Shown piece after piece: positions 16,892 through 25,730 of a DNA stretch of 64,000 nucleotides. Both the position numbers and the translations under genes were made by a program. The notes beneath the pieces were generated by a model. That model saw only the letters and a program-made list of their open reading frames with translations. It made no database searches and was not told the DNA's origin. Origin of the DNA: JAAXHH01 sp965248395. Its GTDB lineage: Bacteria; JAAXHH01. The stretch lies in contig OZ252103.1 in NCBI GenBank assembly GCA_965248395.1, positions 2,666,001-2,730,000 on the forward strand, given 5' to 3'. The number at the start of each line of letters is the position of its first letter. Within the stretch, counting starts at the first letter, position 1.

Positions 16892-18964
16892 ATGGACCTG
16901 GCCTTCCTGAACGTCACGTTTCTTTTCGGCGCCCTGGGAGCGGCGATACCGCTGATCCTGCACCTGGTAAGAAGACAGCGGGCCGGGATACACGTCTTCA
17001 GCATGGTCCGTTTTCTCATGACATCCCAGCGGGCCATGGTCCGTCAGCAGAAACTGCGGCGCCTGCTGCTCCTGCTTCTACGCATGGCGGCCTGCGCGCT
17101 ACTGGCCATGATTTTCGCGCGGCCCTTCATCCGTGATCAAGGTGACACCCTCTTCGCGGGCACGCAACCGGAGGCGGTGGCGATCGTGATAGACACGTCC
17201 TACAGCATGGGTTTCGGGAATCGTCTCGCCGTCGCCCGGCGCCTTGCCGCCGAAGTCCTGGATGGACTGCGGACCGGCGACCAGGTCGCCCTGTTGACCT
17301 TCGCCTCCCAGGGCAGGGTCGTACGGGAACTCGGACCGGACCACACCGATCTGCCGGCCTTGCTCGACACCCGGGTCCGGGTCACGTACGAAGGGACGAA
17401 TTTCACGGAAGCGCTACGCGCGGCCGATGATCAACTGAGCAGGGCGGACTTTGACAAGCGCACCCTGTATCTCGTGTCCGATTTTCAGCAGTCCGGTTGG
17501 AATACGCAATCGGCCGAGTGGAAACTGAGCCCGGGCGTCCAGTTCCGGATGATAGACGTCTGGGAGGAACAGGATGACAACGCCGCCGTTACCGACGTGG
17601 AAATACCCGTCGGGCTCACGGAGCGGGACCGGACCCCAAACGTTGTCGTCCGGATCCGGAACTACGGCCAGACGCCTTTTCAGGATGATCTCACGCTCCA
17701 GGTCAACGGAGAAACAATCGCGGCGCGGAGGGTCGATATTCCCCCTCGAACGGGTCACGTGGAAACCTTTCGACATCCTTTTGAAGCGGATGTGAATACG
17801 GGCACGGTGACCCTGGGAGAAGACGGGCTTCCGCTTGACAATCGATTCTACTTCACCGTGAACGCCCCTTCTCCCGTGCGCGTTCTCTGCGTCGAGGAAC
17901 GAATCCGCCCGAATCGCCCTTCCGAGGCCGCTTACTACCTGTCCCAGGCGCTGTCGTTGCGCCAGGATCCACCGGTTGTCGTCGACGTACGAACCGCGAG
18001 TGTGTTGTCCGAATTCGATCCCTCGAGTTACGACGTGGTCATTTCGGCCAACCTCGGGACCCTGTCACGGACCGCGAAAAACCGGTTGAGCGGATACGTG
18101 CGTGCAGGGGGCAGCCTGATTATCGGCTTGAATTCCGATGTGTCACCCGATATATTTAACTCATCCTTCGGTGAACTGCTACCGGGACGCATCGAGTCGG
18201 TGTCACCCACCGATACGCGGCGCGAACGGTACCGACTGCTGACCGATGCGAACTACCAGCACCCGATCTTTCAGCCCTTCGCCGGTCCCCGCCACGGAGA
18301 TTTCGGCACGGTGCGGTTTTACAGGACGGCTCAACTCGTACCGGACACCACGGCCTCGGTACCGGCCCGATTCGATGACGGCACCGCCGCAATGGCGGAA
18401 AAACCCCTGGGAAGCGGTCGTACGCTCCTGTTTCTGTCCACGTTCGATATTTCGTGGAACGATTTTCCCATACGAGAGGTGTTCGTCCCCTTTCTCTACG
18501 AGAGTATCGACTACCTGGCTTCCCGCGGGTCAATGCACGAGGGCCGATCCAGTACTTACCGTCTGACCGGGGAGACCGTCAGGCTTCCGGATGAAGCCCT
18601 CCACGTGGAACTTCCATCCGGTGAAAGGATCCCTGTAGAACAGTCACAGACGGGATCGAAGCTGTTCACGCGAACGCGACAACCCGGGCTGTACCGGGTT
18701 CAGTCTGAAGGAAGCACGCAGGCCTTCGCGGTCAACCTCGACACCCGGGAATCCGACTTCACCCGCATGGATGTGGAGGCTTTCGCGTCGGCCGTGGTAA
18801 ATCCAGTTTCGAAGAGCCCGGAATCACGGGAAACGGAATCGTTGAACAGGTATTCAAAAGACGCCGAAGTTGAACGCCGCCAACGTCTTTGGTGGTTTCT
18901 GGGATTCTCGCTCATCGCCCTGGTCCTCGGGGAAACCTTTCTGGCAAATCGAACGCACAGGTAA
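16892..18964 (+). CDS. BatA-like membrane protein with VWA domain
   Basis: A 690-residue protein with a BatA-type N-terminus (LNVTFLFGALGAAIPLILHLV, then a second helix around residues 55-75). A VWA domain with the metal-site DTSYS follows near residue 97, then a long region with a glutamine-amidotransferase-like fold and beta-rich parts, and a C-terminal helix (WWFLGFSLIALVLGETFL). It is much larger than a plain BatA (about 330 residues), so it matches the fused type in which BatA N-terminal and VWA parts are joined to a C-terminal membrane-anchored region. It probably acts in the inner membrane with MoxR and DUF58. Confidence 0.88.
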   Translation: MDLAFLNVTFLFGALGAAIPLILHLVRRQRAGIHVFSMVRFLMTSQRAMVRQQKLRRLLLLLLRMAACALLAMIFARPFIRDQGDTLFAGTQPEAVAIVIDTSYSMGFGNRLAVARRLAAEVLDGLRTGDQVALLTFASQGRVVRELGPDHTDLPALLDTRVRVTYEGTNFTEALRAADDQLSRADFDKRTLYLVSDFQQSGWNTQSAEWKLSPGVQFRMIDVWEEQDDNAAVTDVEIPVGLTERDRTPNVVVRIRNYGQTPFQDDLTLQVNGETIAARRVDIPPRTGHVETFRHPFEADVNTGTVTLGEDGLPLDNRFYFTVNAPSPVRVLCVEERIRPNRPSEAAYYLSQALSLRQDPPVVVDVRTASVLSEFDPSSYDVVISANLGTLSRTAKNRLSGYVRAGGSLIIGLNSDVSPDIFNSSFGELLPGRIESVSPTDTRRERYRLLTDANYQHPIFQPFAGPRHGDFGTVRFYRTAQLVPDTTASVPARFDDGTAAMAEKPLGSGRTLLFLSTFDISWNDFPIREVFVPFLYESIDYLASRGSMHEGRSSTYRLTGETVRLPDEALHVELPSGERIPVEQSQTGSKLFTRTRQPGLYRVQSEGSTQAFAVNLDTRESDFTRMDVEAFASAVVNPVSKSPESRETESLNRYSKDAEVERRQRLWWFLGFSLIALVLGETFLANRTHR

Positions 18965-18967
18965 TGC

Positions 18968-21900
18968 ATGGCTTCGGAACAAACCACCTTGAACAACTAT
19001 CTGCGCAGGGTCCTGAACCGCTGGCGGCTCATGCTGATCCTCCGGGGGATATCGGTGCTCGCGATCGCCGGGGTGATCCTCTTCCTCCTGAGTGTTTCGA
19101 TCGTTAATACCTTCGATCCGGAAAGAGCGGTCATTATCATCCTCTTGTCCGCCGCCGCGGTCGCCCTTGGATATATCGCGTTCAGGTATCTCGTCAGTCC
19201 GCTGCGCCGAACGCCCACGGACCTGCAGGTCGCCCGTTACATCGAAGAGCGGCATCCCGGCCTGAACGACGCCTTCGTCAGCGCGGTGGAATACGGCGAC
19301 GCTCAACTTCGGGAACCGCAGAAGGCACTCCTTGATCAACTCCTGGAACATGTCGCCGAATTTTCCGAACAAATCGATTTCAAGAAAGTCGTGGACCGTA
19401 AACGTCACTTTCGCATACAGGCGGCCGCGGCCCTTGCCACGCTCGTCCTCGCCGCGCTTGTCTTACTGGATCCCGGCTATTTCGGCCGTTCGGCGTTGCG
19501 CCTGGTGTCGTGGAATCACGCGGGACCGGCAAGTCCGGGCGAAATAAGGGTGGAGCCCGGCGACGCCCGCGTCAGGCGCGGCGATAGCCAGACCGTTACC
19601 GCCAGCCTGGGCAGCGGCTTTTCCAGGGACCCAAGGCTGTTCATTCGGTTCGGACAGGACGAGGACTGGTCGACATTGGATCTATATGTGACGGACCGGG
19701 AGCGGACTTTTTCCACGGAGATTCGGGATATCGACGGGGACGTGCAGTATTATGTCGCCGTGGCCGATGACAGGTCGCGGGAGTTTAACCTGACCGTGTT
19801 CGATCCCCCATATGTCGAGCGCGTAGATGTCAGGTATGACTTCCCTGCATATACCGGACTGGCCGCGAAGATCGAGGAAGACCGGGGGGACATCACGGCG
19901 CCGGTGTCCACGAAGGTCACCCTGAGCATAACCGCCAGCAAGGCGGTAAAATTGGCCGAGTTGCGCTTCAGCGACGGTCGCTCGAAGGATCTCGAAGTCG
20001 CCGGGGACGACCTGGAGGGATCCTTCGTGGTACAGGAGGACCTGTCCTACACCATCCACCTGCAGGACCCGGACGACGCAGAAAACAACGAGCCGGTGGA
20101 ATACTATGTCCGGGCGTTACCGGACCGCGCGCCCCACGTGACCATTCTCGAACCGACGAGAGACACGCGGGTTTCCCCCGTCGATGAAGTCAAGATACGC
20201 GCCGAGGCCGTGGACGATTTTGGCTTGTCGACTTTCTCCCTCAACTACGCGGTAAACGGCGGGGAAGAACAGGTGGTAGATCTGGGCGCGCTGCAGGACG
20301 ATTCCAGCGGCACGGTATGGGAAGGGGAATACGTGGTCTACCTCGAGAACCTGTCGGTCCAACCGGGTGATTTCGTCGCCTACTACGCGGCGGCGGGCGA
20401 TCGCAGGGGAGATGCCGGAACGACGGCGACGGACATGTTTTTTATCGAGATAAAGCCTTTCGATGAAACCTATCGCCAGGGCGGAGGCGGAGGCGGGGGA
20501 GGCGGAGGCGGGGGAGGCGGGGGCGAAGAAGCGATGCAGACGAGGCAACTGTCCCGCAAGCAGAAAGAGATCATCTCGGCTACCTGGCGGGTCAAGAGAT
20601 CCCTTGCCGGAGAACCCGGGACCCAGGCGGAGGAGGACCTGGAAGCGATCGCCGCGGTACAGGACGATTTGCGCGGCCAGACGGACGACGCACTTGCATT
20701 CATGCGTTTCCAGGTTGGATTCTCCAGGGAAGCCATGAAAATGGTCGAGACACTGGAAAATGCGCTCGAACCGATGGCGGACGCTTCCGATGCGCTACGC
20801 TCAGGCTCGGTCGACGAAGCCCTTGTACACGAGCGGAAGGCATTGATGTACCTTACGCGTCTTGACGCGCAGATGCGTGATTACACGGTGAACAGGGCCC
20901 GTGGAAGGGCTGGCAGGGCGCTCCTCGACATGTCCGACACCTCCGAACTCGAGCTGGAGGATGACAGGAACCGGTACGAGCGTCCTGATCAGCCGGCCCT
21001 GGATCGTCAGCGGGATCGGAGCATCGACGAAAACCAACAACGTATCCAGGACCTGGCCAGGCGCCAGCAGCGTTTGAATGACCGCATGCGGCAGTTGGAA
21101 GACGGCGAAGAACAGCGGGAGGCCGGGCGCCGAAGGGAATTGGATCGCCTGACCCGGCTACAGCGGGAACTGAGGGAGGATACGGAAGAGGTCGCTCGAA
21201 CGCTATCCCGGTCCGGCGGCGACTCGCGGGCACAGAACCCGCAGTCGGGCTCGCCCGGACCCACGTTGGATCAAGCGACTCGGGAATTGCGCGAAAGTTC
21301 CGAGGCCATGGGCGAATCGATCGAACAGCTGCGGCGAAACCGCCTCCAACAGGCGGCAGAAGACGGTTCGCAGGCCGAGCAGCGGTTGACGGACGCGTCC
21401 AGACAGTTGCAACGGGCACAGGGAGAGTCCCTCGAGCGCCTGGCTCGCGAGGCCGTGCGCCAGGCGAACCAGCTGGCAACCCGGCAGGAACAACTCGCAC
21501 GGACCGTGGATGAATTGAAGGTGGAGAAAGATGCCGGATTCGAGGGGATCAGGAACCGACTGGACGCGATCGAAGCAGGGCGCGGCGGGTTGGGCGAAGA
21601 AGGAATAGAGCGGCGCCTGGACCGATTCGTGCGCGAGAGGTTACGGGAGGTGGAAGAAGCAAAGGAAGAGATTCGTTCGGATCTCGAACGCCTCGAAGAT
21701 GATCTGGATTTCCTTTCCAGGCGTTCCTCCCAGGCGCAACCCGAGACGGCGGAAGCGGCGGGCCAGGCCCTGGAAATGATCGATGACGAGAATCTGAATG
21801 AAAGGATCGAGCGGTCGAAGCGTCTGTTGAGGCGAGATACCCTGGATCGGTCTGCCCGTGAGGAAGAGCAGATTTCCGCTGCGCTGAACAGACTGTCGGA

Positions 21901-22399
21901 CCAGGTCCGCGCCGCGCGCGACAAACTGATTTCCCGGGACATGGATCACCTGGCCCGTACCGAGGAAAATACGCGGGATGCCATGTCGGAATGGCAGAAT
22001 CTTCAACGCCAGTTATACCAGCTGAACCGAGGTATACCCAATCCCGAGTCCCTGGATCGGATTTCCCGGGATTACCAGCGACAAATGCAACGTCTGAGGG
22101 AACTGTCCGGACAGGTGCCGCGCAGGTCAGGGGAGGCCCGGCAGTTGCAAGACGACCTGGACCGTGCGCTCTCCCTGGGCAACGAGCCGTGGAAGATCGA
22201 CCGGGGGGAATGGAACGAACTCCACCACAACCTGGCCCGCAGCCTGCGGGATTTCTACGATGGAATTCGTGCCGAGGTCCGGGAGATGCGCCGCAGGGAA
22301 CGCCTGTACATGGCGCGGGAGGAGGAAGTCCCGCCCGGGTACCGGGACCTGGTGAACGAGTACTATGAAAAACTCTCCAAAACCGGGGACCGCAACTGA
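18968..22399 (+). CDS. Large DUF4175-like membrane protein with polyglycine linker and coiled coil
   Basis: An 1143-residue protein beginning 3 bases after the BatA-like stop. Three membrane helices lie near residues 20-45, 55-80 and 140-160, followed by a periplasmic-type beta-rich region to about 500. Then come a run of 15 glycines (residues 505-519) and a long Glu/Arg/Gln-rich region to the end that should form coiled coils. The layout resembles DUF4175 family proteins found at the end of moxR/bat clusters. The membrane part anchors it; the coiled coil could be a scaffold. Family assignment is from layout and context, so moderate. Confidence 0.78.
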   Translation: MASEQTTLNNYLRRVLNRWRLMLILRGISVLAIAGVILFLLSVSIVNTFDPERAVIIILLSAAAVALGYIAFRYLVSPLRRTPTDLQVARYIEERHPGLNDAFVSAVEYGDAQLREPQKALLDQLLEHVAEFSEQIDFKKVVDRKRHFRIQAAAALATLVLAALVLLDPGYFGRSALRLVSWNHAGPASPGEIRVEPGDARVRRGDSQTVTASLGSGFSRDPRLFIRFGQDEDWSTLDLYVTDRERTFSTEIRDIDGDVQYYVAVADDRSREFNLTVFDPPYVERVDVRYDFPAYTGLAAKIEEDRGDITAPVSTKVTLSITASKAVKLAELRFSDGRSKDLEVAGDDLEGSFVVQEDLSYTIHLQDPDDAENNEPVEYYVRALPDRAPHVTILEPTRDTRVSPVDEVKIRAEAVDDFGLSTFSLNYAVNGGEEQVVDLGALQDDSSGTVWEGEYVVYLENLSVQPGDFVAYYAAAGDRRGDAGTTATDMFFIEIKPFDETYRQGGGGGGGGGGGGGGGEEAMQTRQLSRKQKEIISATWRVKRSLAGEPGTQAEEDLEAIAAVQDDLRGQTDDALAFMRFQVGFSREAMKMVETLENALEPMADASDALRSGSVDEALVHERKALMYLTRLDAQMRDYTVNRARGRAGRALLDMSDTSELELEDDRNRYERPDQPALDRQRDRSIDENQQRIQDLARRQQRLNDRMRQLEDGEEQREAGRRRELDRLTRLQRELREDTEEVARTLSRSGGDSRAQNPQSGSPGPTLDQATRELRESSEAMGESIEQLRRNRLQQAAEDGSQAEQRLTDASRQLQRAQGESLERLAREAVRQANQLATRQEQLARTVDELKVEKDAGFEGIRNRLDAIEAGRGGLGEEGIERRLDRFVRERLREVEEAKEEIRSDLERLEDDLDFLSRRSSQAQPETAEAAGQALEMIDDENLNERIERSKRLLRRDTLDRSAREEEQISAALNRLSDQVRAARDKLISRDMDHLARTEENTRDAMSEWQNLQRQLYQLNRGIPNPESLDRISRDYQRQMQRLRELSGQVPRRSGEARQLQDDLDRALSLGNEPWKIDRGEWNELHHNLARSLRDFYDGIRAEVREMRRRERLYMAREEEVPPGYRDLVNEYYEKLSKTGDRN
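20480..20524 (+). repeat. Polyglycine-coding GGN tract with a 15-nt tandem duplication
   Basis: Fifteen successive glycine codons (GGC, GGA, GGG only) lie inside the DUF4175-like gene. Within it the 15-nt unit GGCGGAGGCGGGGGA occurs twice in tandem (20486-20500 and 20501-20515). The tract separates the beta-rich region from the coiled-coil region and is prone to length change in steps of whole codons. Confidence 0.9.
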
Positions 22400-22458
22400 A
22401 GGGCAACGGCTGAACACCCCGGTCCCCCATAGGCCGCGGTCACCGGCATTTCAACAAC

Positions 22459-23415
22459 ATGTCCACCGCGTTGATTACCCACCCCGATTTCCTGCTGCAC
22501 GACACGGGTTCATTCCATCCTGAACGTCCGGAGCGTATGACGTCCATCCTGTCCAGGCTGGATATGGACGGACATGGACTCGAGGATGCAACGGCTGGCG
22601 GCTGGCGGCGCCTTGCACCTTCGGCCGCCGACGAATCCCAGATCAAGGCGGTCCACGACGCCGCGTACTTCGACGCGGTCGCGGGCTGGTGCGAGAAGGG
22701 ATACAAGAACCTGCCCACCGGCGACACGACGATCTGTCCCGCATCCGAGGTGGTGGCCCGACTGGCCGCAGGCGCGGGCGCACGGGCCGTTGACGCGGTA
22801 TTGTCGAGGGAGGTGGACAACGTCTTCTGCGCCATCCGGCCGCCCGGTCACCACGCGGAATCCGACCGGGGCATGGGTTTCTGCATTTACAACAACGCCG
22901 CCGTCGCGGCGCGACACGCCCAATCGCGGCACGGCGCGGAACGCGTGGCCATCCTGGACTGGGACGTGCATCACGGCAACGGGACCCAGGAGATTTTCGA
23001 GGATGACCCGTCGGTATACTACTTCAGCATACACCAGTCGCCCCTGTACCCCTTTACGGGTATGGAGTGGGAACGGGGAACGGGAGGAGGAGAGGGGTAT
23101 ACGCTGAACGTCCCGGTTTCCGCGGGTTCGGGCGACGAGGTCTTCATCGACGCGTTGGGTCAACGGATCGTTCCGGCCATGAGGGAATTCCAGCCGGACC
23201 TTTTTATCCTGTCGGCCGGTTTCGACGCCCATCTGGACGACCCGCTTTCCGGCACCCTGGTCACCGACGAGGGTTTCCGCACCATGTCGCGGATCGTGCT
23301 GGATTTCGCGGAAGACGTGTGCGGAGGCCGCATGGTATCCATGTTGGAAGGCGGCTATGACCTGGAGGCCCTGGGCCGGTGCGTAGCGGACCACGTGATC
23401 ATGATGGCCTCTTGA
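22459..23415 (+). CDS. Histone deacetylase family (AcuC/HDAC-like) hydrolase
   Basis: A 318-residue zinc-dependent deacetylase of the arginase/HDAC fold. Diagnostic stretches are the N-terminal HPERPERMTSIL, RPPGHHAESDRGMGFCIYNNAAVAA with the tandem catalytic histidines (about residues 130-155), and the zinc ligands in DWDVHHGNGTQ, with a final metal Asp in FDAHLDDP. Bacterial members deacetylate acetylpolyamines, acetoin-pathway enzymes or other small amides; the substrate here is unknown. It follows the DUF4175-like gene by 59 bp, so it may share the transcript. Confidence 0.94.
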   Translation: MSTALITHPDFLLHDTGSFHPERPERMTSILSRLDMDGHGLEDATAGGWRRLAPSAADESQIKAVHDAAYFDAVAGWCEKGYKNLPTGDTTICPASEVVARLAAGAGARAVDAVLSREVDNVFCAIRPPGHHAESDRGMGFCIYNNAAVAARHAQSRHGAERVAILDWDVHHGNGTQEIFEDDPSVYYFSIHQSPLYPFTGMEWERGTGGGEGYTLNVPVSAGSGDEVFIDALGQRIVPAMREFQPDLFILSAGFDAHLDDPLSGTLVTDEGFRTMSRIVLDFAEDVCGGRMVSMLEGGYDLEALGRCVADHVIMMAS

Positions 23416-23524
23416 AAAAAACTACGGTCGCAGTGCAGCGAATCCCGGTGTCTCCGTACCAGGCCAGGAGACGAACAACCCGGGAAACCGCTAACCAACA
23501 GAAAAGTCGTTAAGGAGATCGAGT

Positions 23525-24478
23525 TTGCGGTACAGGCGTCTGGGTCGAACCCGGCTGGGTGTTTCCGAGGTATCCCTGGGGACGGTGGAACTGGGTATGG
23601 AGTATGGTCTGAGGGAAGGCAACGAATCCAGCGTACCCACGGAGACCGACGCCCGCAATCTGCTGAATCGGGCGATCGATCTGGGTGTGAATTTCATCGA
23701 TACAGCGTCGCAATACGGGAACAGCGAGGAAATCATCGGCCGCGCGCTTAATAACCGCCGGTCCGAATACGTCCTGGCCACAAAGTGCATGCACCGGTTG
23801 GATGAAGGACTCGACTATGGTGAATCTCGACGGAGCATAGCCGAATCCATCGACCTGAGCCTTAGCCGGCTTCAGACGGACTACATCGACCTGCTCCAGG
23901 TGCACGGCCGGGACGATCTTGAAGTGGAACTGCGGGTAATCCGGGATGGCGTGGTGATGGACGAACTCGACAAGGCCCGGCAGGCGGGGAAGATTCGGTA
24001 TACAGGGTACTCATCCTACAGCGAAGAAGCCGCCCAGGCGACTATCGAGGACGGACGGTGGGACACGCTGCAGATCGCCTGCAACATCCTGGACCGCCGT
24101 TACCTGAAGCGGGTTATTCCCGAAGCACTAAAGCGTGGTGTGGGCGTTATCGTTCGTTCTGCACTGCTAAAGGGGGCGCTTACCGACAAAAGCAAGTACA
24201 TGCCCGAAAAGCTTAGCCCCCTCACTAAACACATCGACCGCCTGGTCGAAATCCAGTCGGCAACCTGCTACAGTCTGCCTGAACTGGCCCTGCGCTTCGT
24301 GCTTTCGAACCCGGAAATTTCCACCACTGTCGTCGGAGCGGACAGGATGAAATACCTGGAGGAAGCCGTCTCCGCATCGGATGGCAAAGGACTGAACGAT
24401 GAAATCCTCGTCAAGCTGGAGGGCATGGCGCTTGACGATCCCTACCTGCTCAACCCCGGAAACTGGGGCATACCCTGA
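23525..24478 (+). CDS. Aldo/keto reductase
   Basis: A 317-residue NADPH-dependent oxidoreductase of the AKR barrel. It starts MRYRRLGRTRLGVSEVSLGT. The catalytic tetrad is visible: Asp and Tyr in FIDTASQYGNSEE, Lys in LATKC, and His in LLQVHGRD. The C-terminal cofactor region (TTVVGADRMKYLEEAV) is normal. The start is TTG at 23525 with AAGGAG seven bases upstream; no ATG start fits. The substrate is unknown. It lies 109 bp after the deacetylase gene and converges with lexA. Confidence 0.93.
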   Translation: MRYRRLGRTRLGVSEVSLGTVELGMEYGLREGNESSVPTETDARNLLNRAIDLGVNFIDTASQYGNSEEIIGRALNNRRSEYVLATKCMHRLDEGLDYGESRRSIAESIDLSLSRLQTDYIDLLQVHGRDDLEVELRVIRDGVVMDELDKARQAGKIRYTGYSSYSEEAAQATIEDGRWDTLQIACNILDRRYLKRVIPEALKRGVGVIVRSALLKGALTDKSKYMPEKLSPLTKHIDRLVEIQSATCYSLPELALRFVLSNPEISTTVVGADRMKYLEEAVSASDGKGLNDEILVKLEGMALDDPYLLNPGNWGIP

Positions 24479-24517
24479 TCACCGTGTCGATGACGGTATG
24501 ATCGAATTGCCCACCGC

Positions 24518-25135
24518 TCAGCCCATTCTGCGGAACAGCCCTACCACCTTGCCCACAATGGACACCTCGTCGGCGATGATCGGCTCCATGGTCGGATGGG
24601 CGGGCACGAGTTCGATGCGGTTGTTGCGGCGATAGTATCTTTTCACCGTGGCCTCGTCGTTCAGCATCGCGACGACCGTTTCGCCCGTCTCAGCCACCGG
24701 CTGTTCCCGGACCAAGACATAGTCACCATCCATGATGCCGTCTTCGATCATGCTGTCTCCGTGCACCTCGAGGGCGAATATATTCCCCCCCTGCTTCACT
24801 ATGCCCACTGGAAAGGTCATGTATTCCTCGACGTTCTCTTCAGCGAGAATCGGCTGCCCGGCGGCTACCCGGCCGAGGAGAGGAACCTGAATGACTTCGT
24901 CGTTACCCGGTAAGGAAGAGGTCCTGAATCCCACGATTTCTATCGCCCGGGGTTTCATCGGATCGCGCCGGATGTGGCCTTTCTTCTCGATCGCCCGCAA
25001 GTGGTCGTAGGCCGCGCGGGTACTGATGCCGAATTGCTGCGCGATCTCCCTGACGCTGGGCGGATACCCTATTCGGCCGACATTCTTGCGGATGAATTCA
25101 TATACATTCTGCTGCTTGACCGTTAACGCTTTCAT
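24518..25135 (-). CDS. lexA: LexA repressor
   Basis: SOS transcriptional repressor of 205 residues. The N-terminal winged helix-turn-helix is REIAQQFGISTRAAYDHLRAIEKKGHI. The self-cleavage site Ala-Gly is in VAAGQPI (about residue 89), the catalytic serine in GDSMIEDGI and the catalytic lysine in EATVKRYY, so RecA-triggered autocleavage should be intact. I start at the ATG at 25135 (MKALTVKQQNVYEF), nine bases after AAGGAG; the frame extends further upstream without a ribosome site. It has its own promoter with an overlapping palindrome. Confidence 0.97.
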   Translation of the reverse strand: MKALTVKQQNVYEFIRKNVGRIGYPPSVREIAQQFGISTRAAYDHLRAIEKKGHIRRDPMKPRAIEIVGFRTSSLPGNDEVIQVPLLGRVAAGQPILAEENVEEYMTFPVGIVKQGGNIFALEVHGDSMIEDGIMDGDYVLVREQPVAETGETVVAMLNDEATVKRYYRRNNRIELVPAHPTMEPIIADEVSIVGKVVGLFRRMG

Positions 25136-25193
25136 TGGATGGAACTCCTTGTGCTCACGGAGCTTCAAGCAGAGGTTTGTTTGCGGTTCTCGG

Positions 25194-25236
25194 GTATATG
25201 ACCGTGCAATATACACAACATACGGTTAGTCGTCAA
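25194..25236 (-). promoter_or_regulatory. lexA promoter with overlapping candidate LexA operator
   Basis: On the minus strand TTGACG (25236-25231), a 17-bp spacer and TATATT (25213-25208). A perfect inverted repeat GTATAT-N9-ATATAC (25194-25214) covers the -10 and the start-site region, the place expected for an autorepressor's operator. The promoter is strong by sequence; the operator is an inference from position and symmetry. Confidence 0.6.
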
Positions 25237-25382
25237 GACAAAACTTCATGTTCCCCTGGTTGAATCCCATGAGTGAAGGCAGGAATCAATTCCTCCGGGA
25301 AGCGTCAAAAATAGATGTTCCTGGATAAGCTGTTGATTTATATTGGATCGACAGAACAAAGCCAGGGAAACAGGAGAATGCC

Positions 25383-25730
25383 ATGCCCGTCAATGAAATG
25401 ATCCAGACCATGCTGGAGGAAATGCGCAAGATTGCCGATACCGAGGTGCACGTAGGCAACCCGCTCCATATCGGGGATACCTACGTGGTTCCGGTTTCCA
25501 GGTTGTCCCTTGGATTCGGCGCCGGGGGATTCGGCAGCGAAGCAGATCTGAAGAGAGGGGCCGGAGGAGGCGTTTCGGTCGAACCTGTCGCGTTTCTGGT
25601 CATTCAGCAGGACCGCGCACAACTGCTTCACATGAATTCACCCAACAGTCCCATGGGTAAGCTGTTGGATATCATGCCGGATGTCATCGAGGAATTGAGA
25701 AAGTATACGAAAAAGGGCGGCGATCAGTAG
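25383..25730 (+). CDS. GerW/YtfJ-like sporulation-family protein
   Basis: A 115-residue protein of the GerW (YtfJ) family: MIQTMLEEMRKIADTEVHVG at the start, then GDTYVVPVSRLSLGFGAGGFGSE with its glycine-rich core, and a C-terminal VEPVAFLVIQ. AGGAG lies six bases before the ATG. In Bacillus the family is linked to spore germination, but it occurs widely in non-spore-formers with unknown role. It overlaps the convergent membrane-protein gene by seven bases at the 3' ends. Confidence 0.88.
   Translation: MPVNEMIQTMLEEMRKIADTEVHVGNPLHIGDTYVVPVSRLSLGFGAGGFGSEADLKRGAGGGVSVEPVAFLVIQQDRAQLLHMNSPNSPMGKLLDIMPDVIEELRKYTKKGGDQ

Noticed and set aside
20480..20524. The GGN tract as a CRISPR or non-coding repeat array
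   Set aside because: It is in frame inside a long protein gene, codes only glycine and has no spacers.
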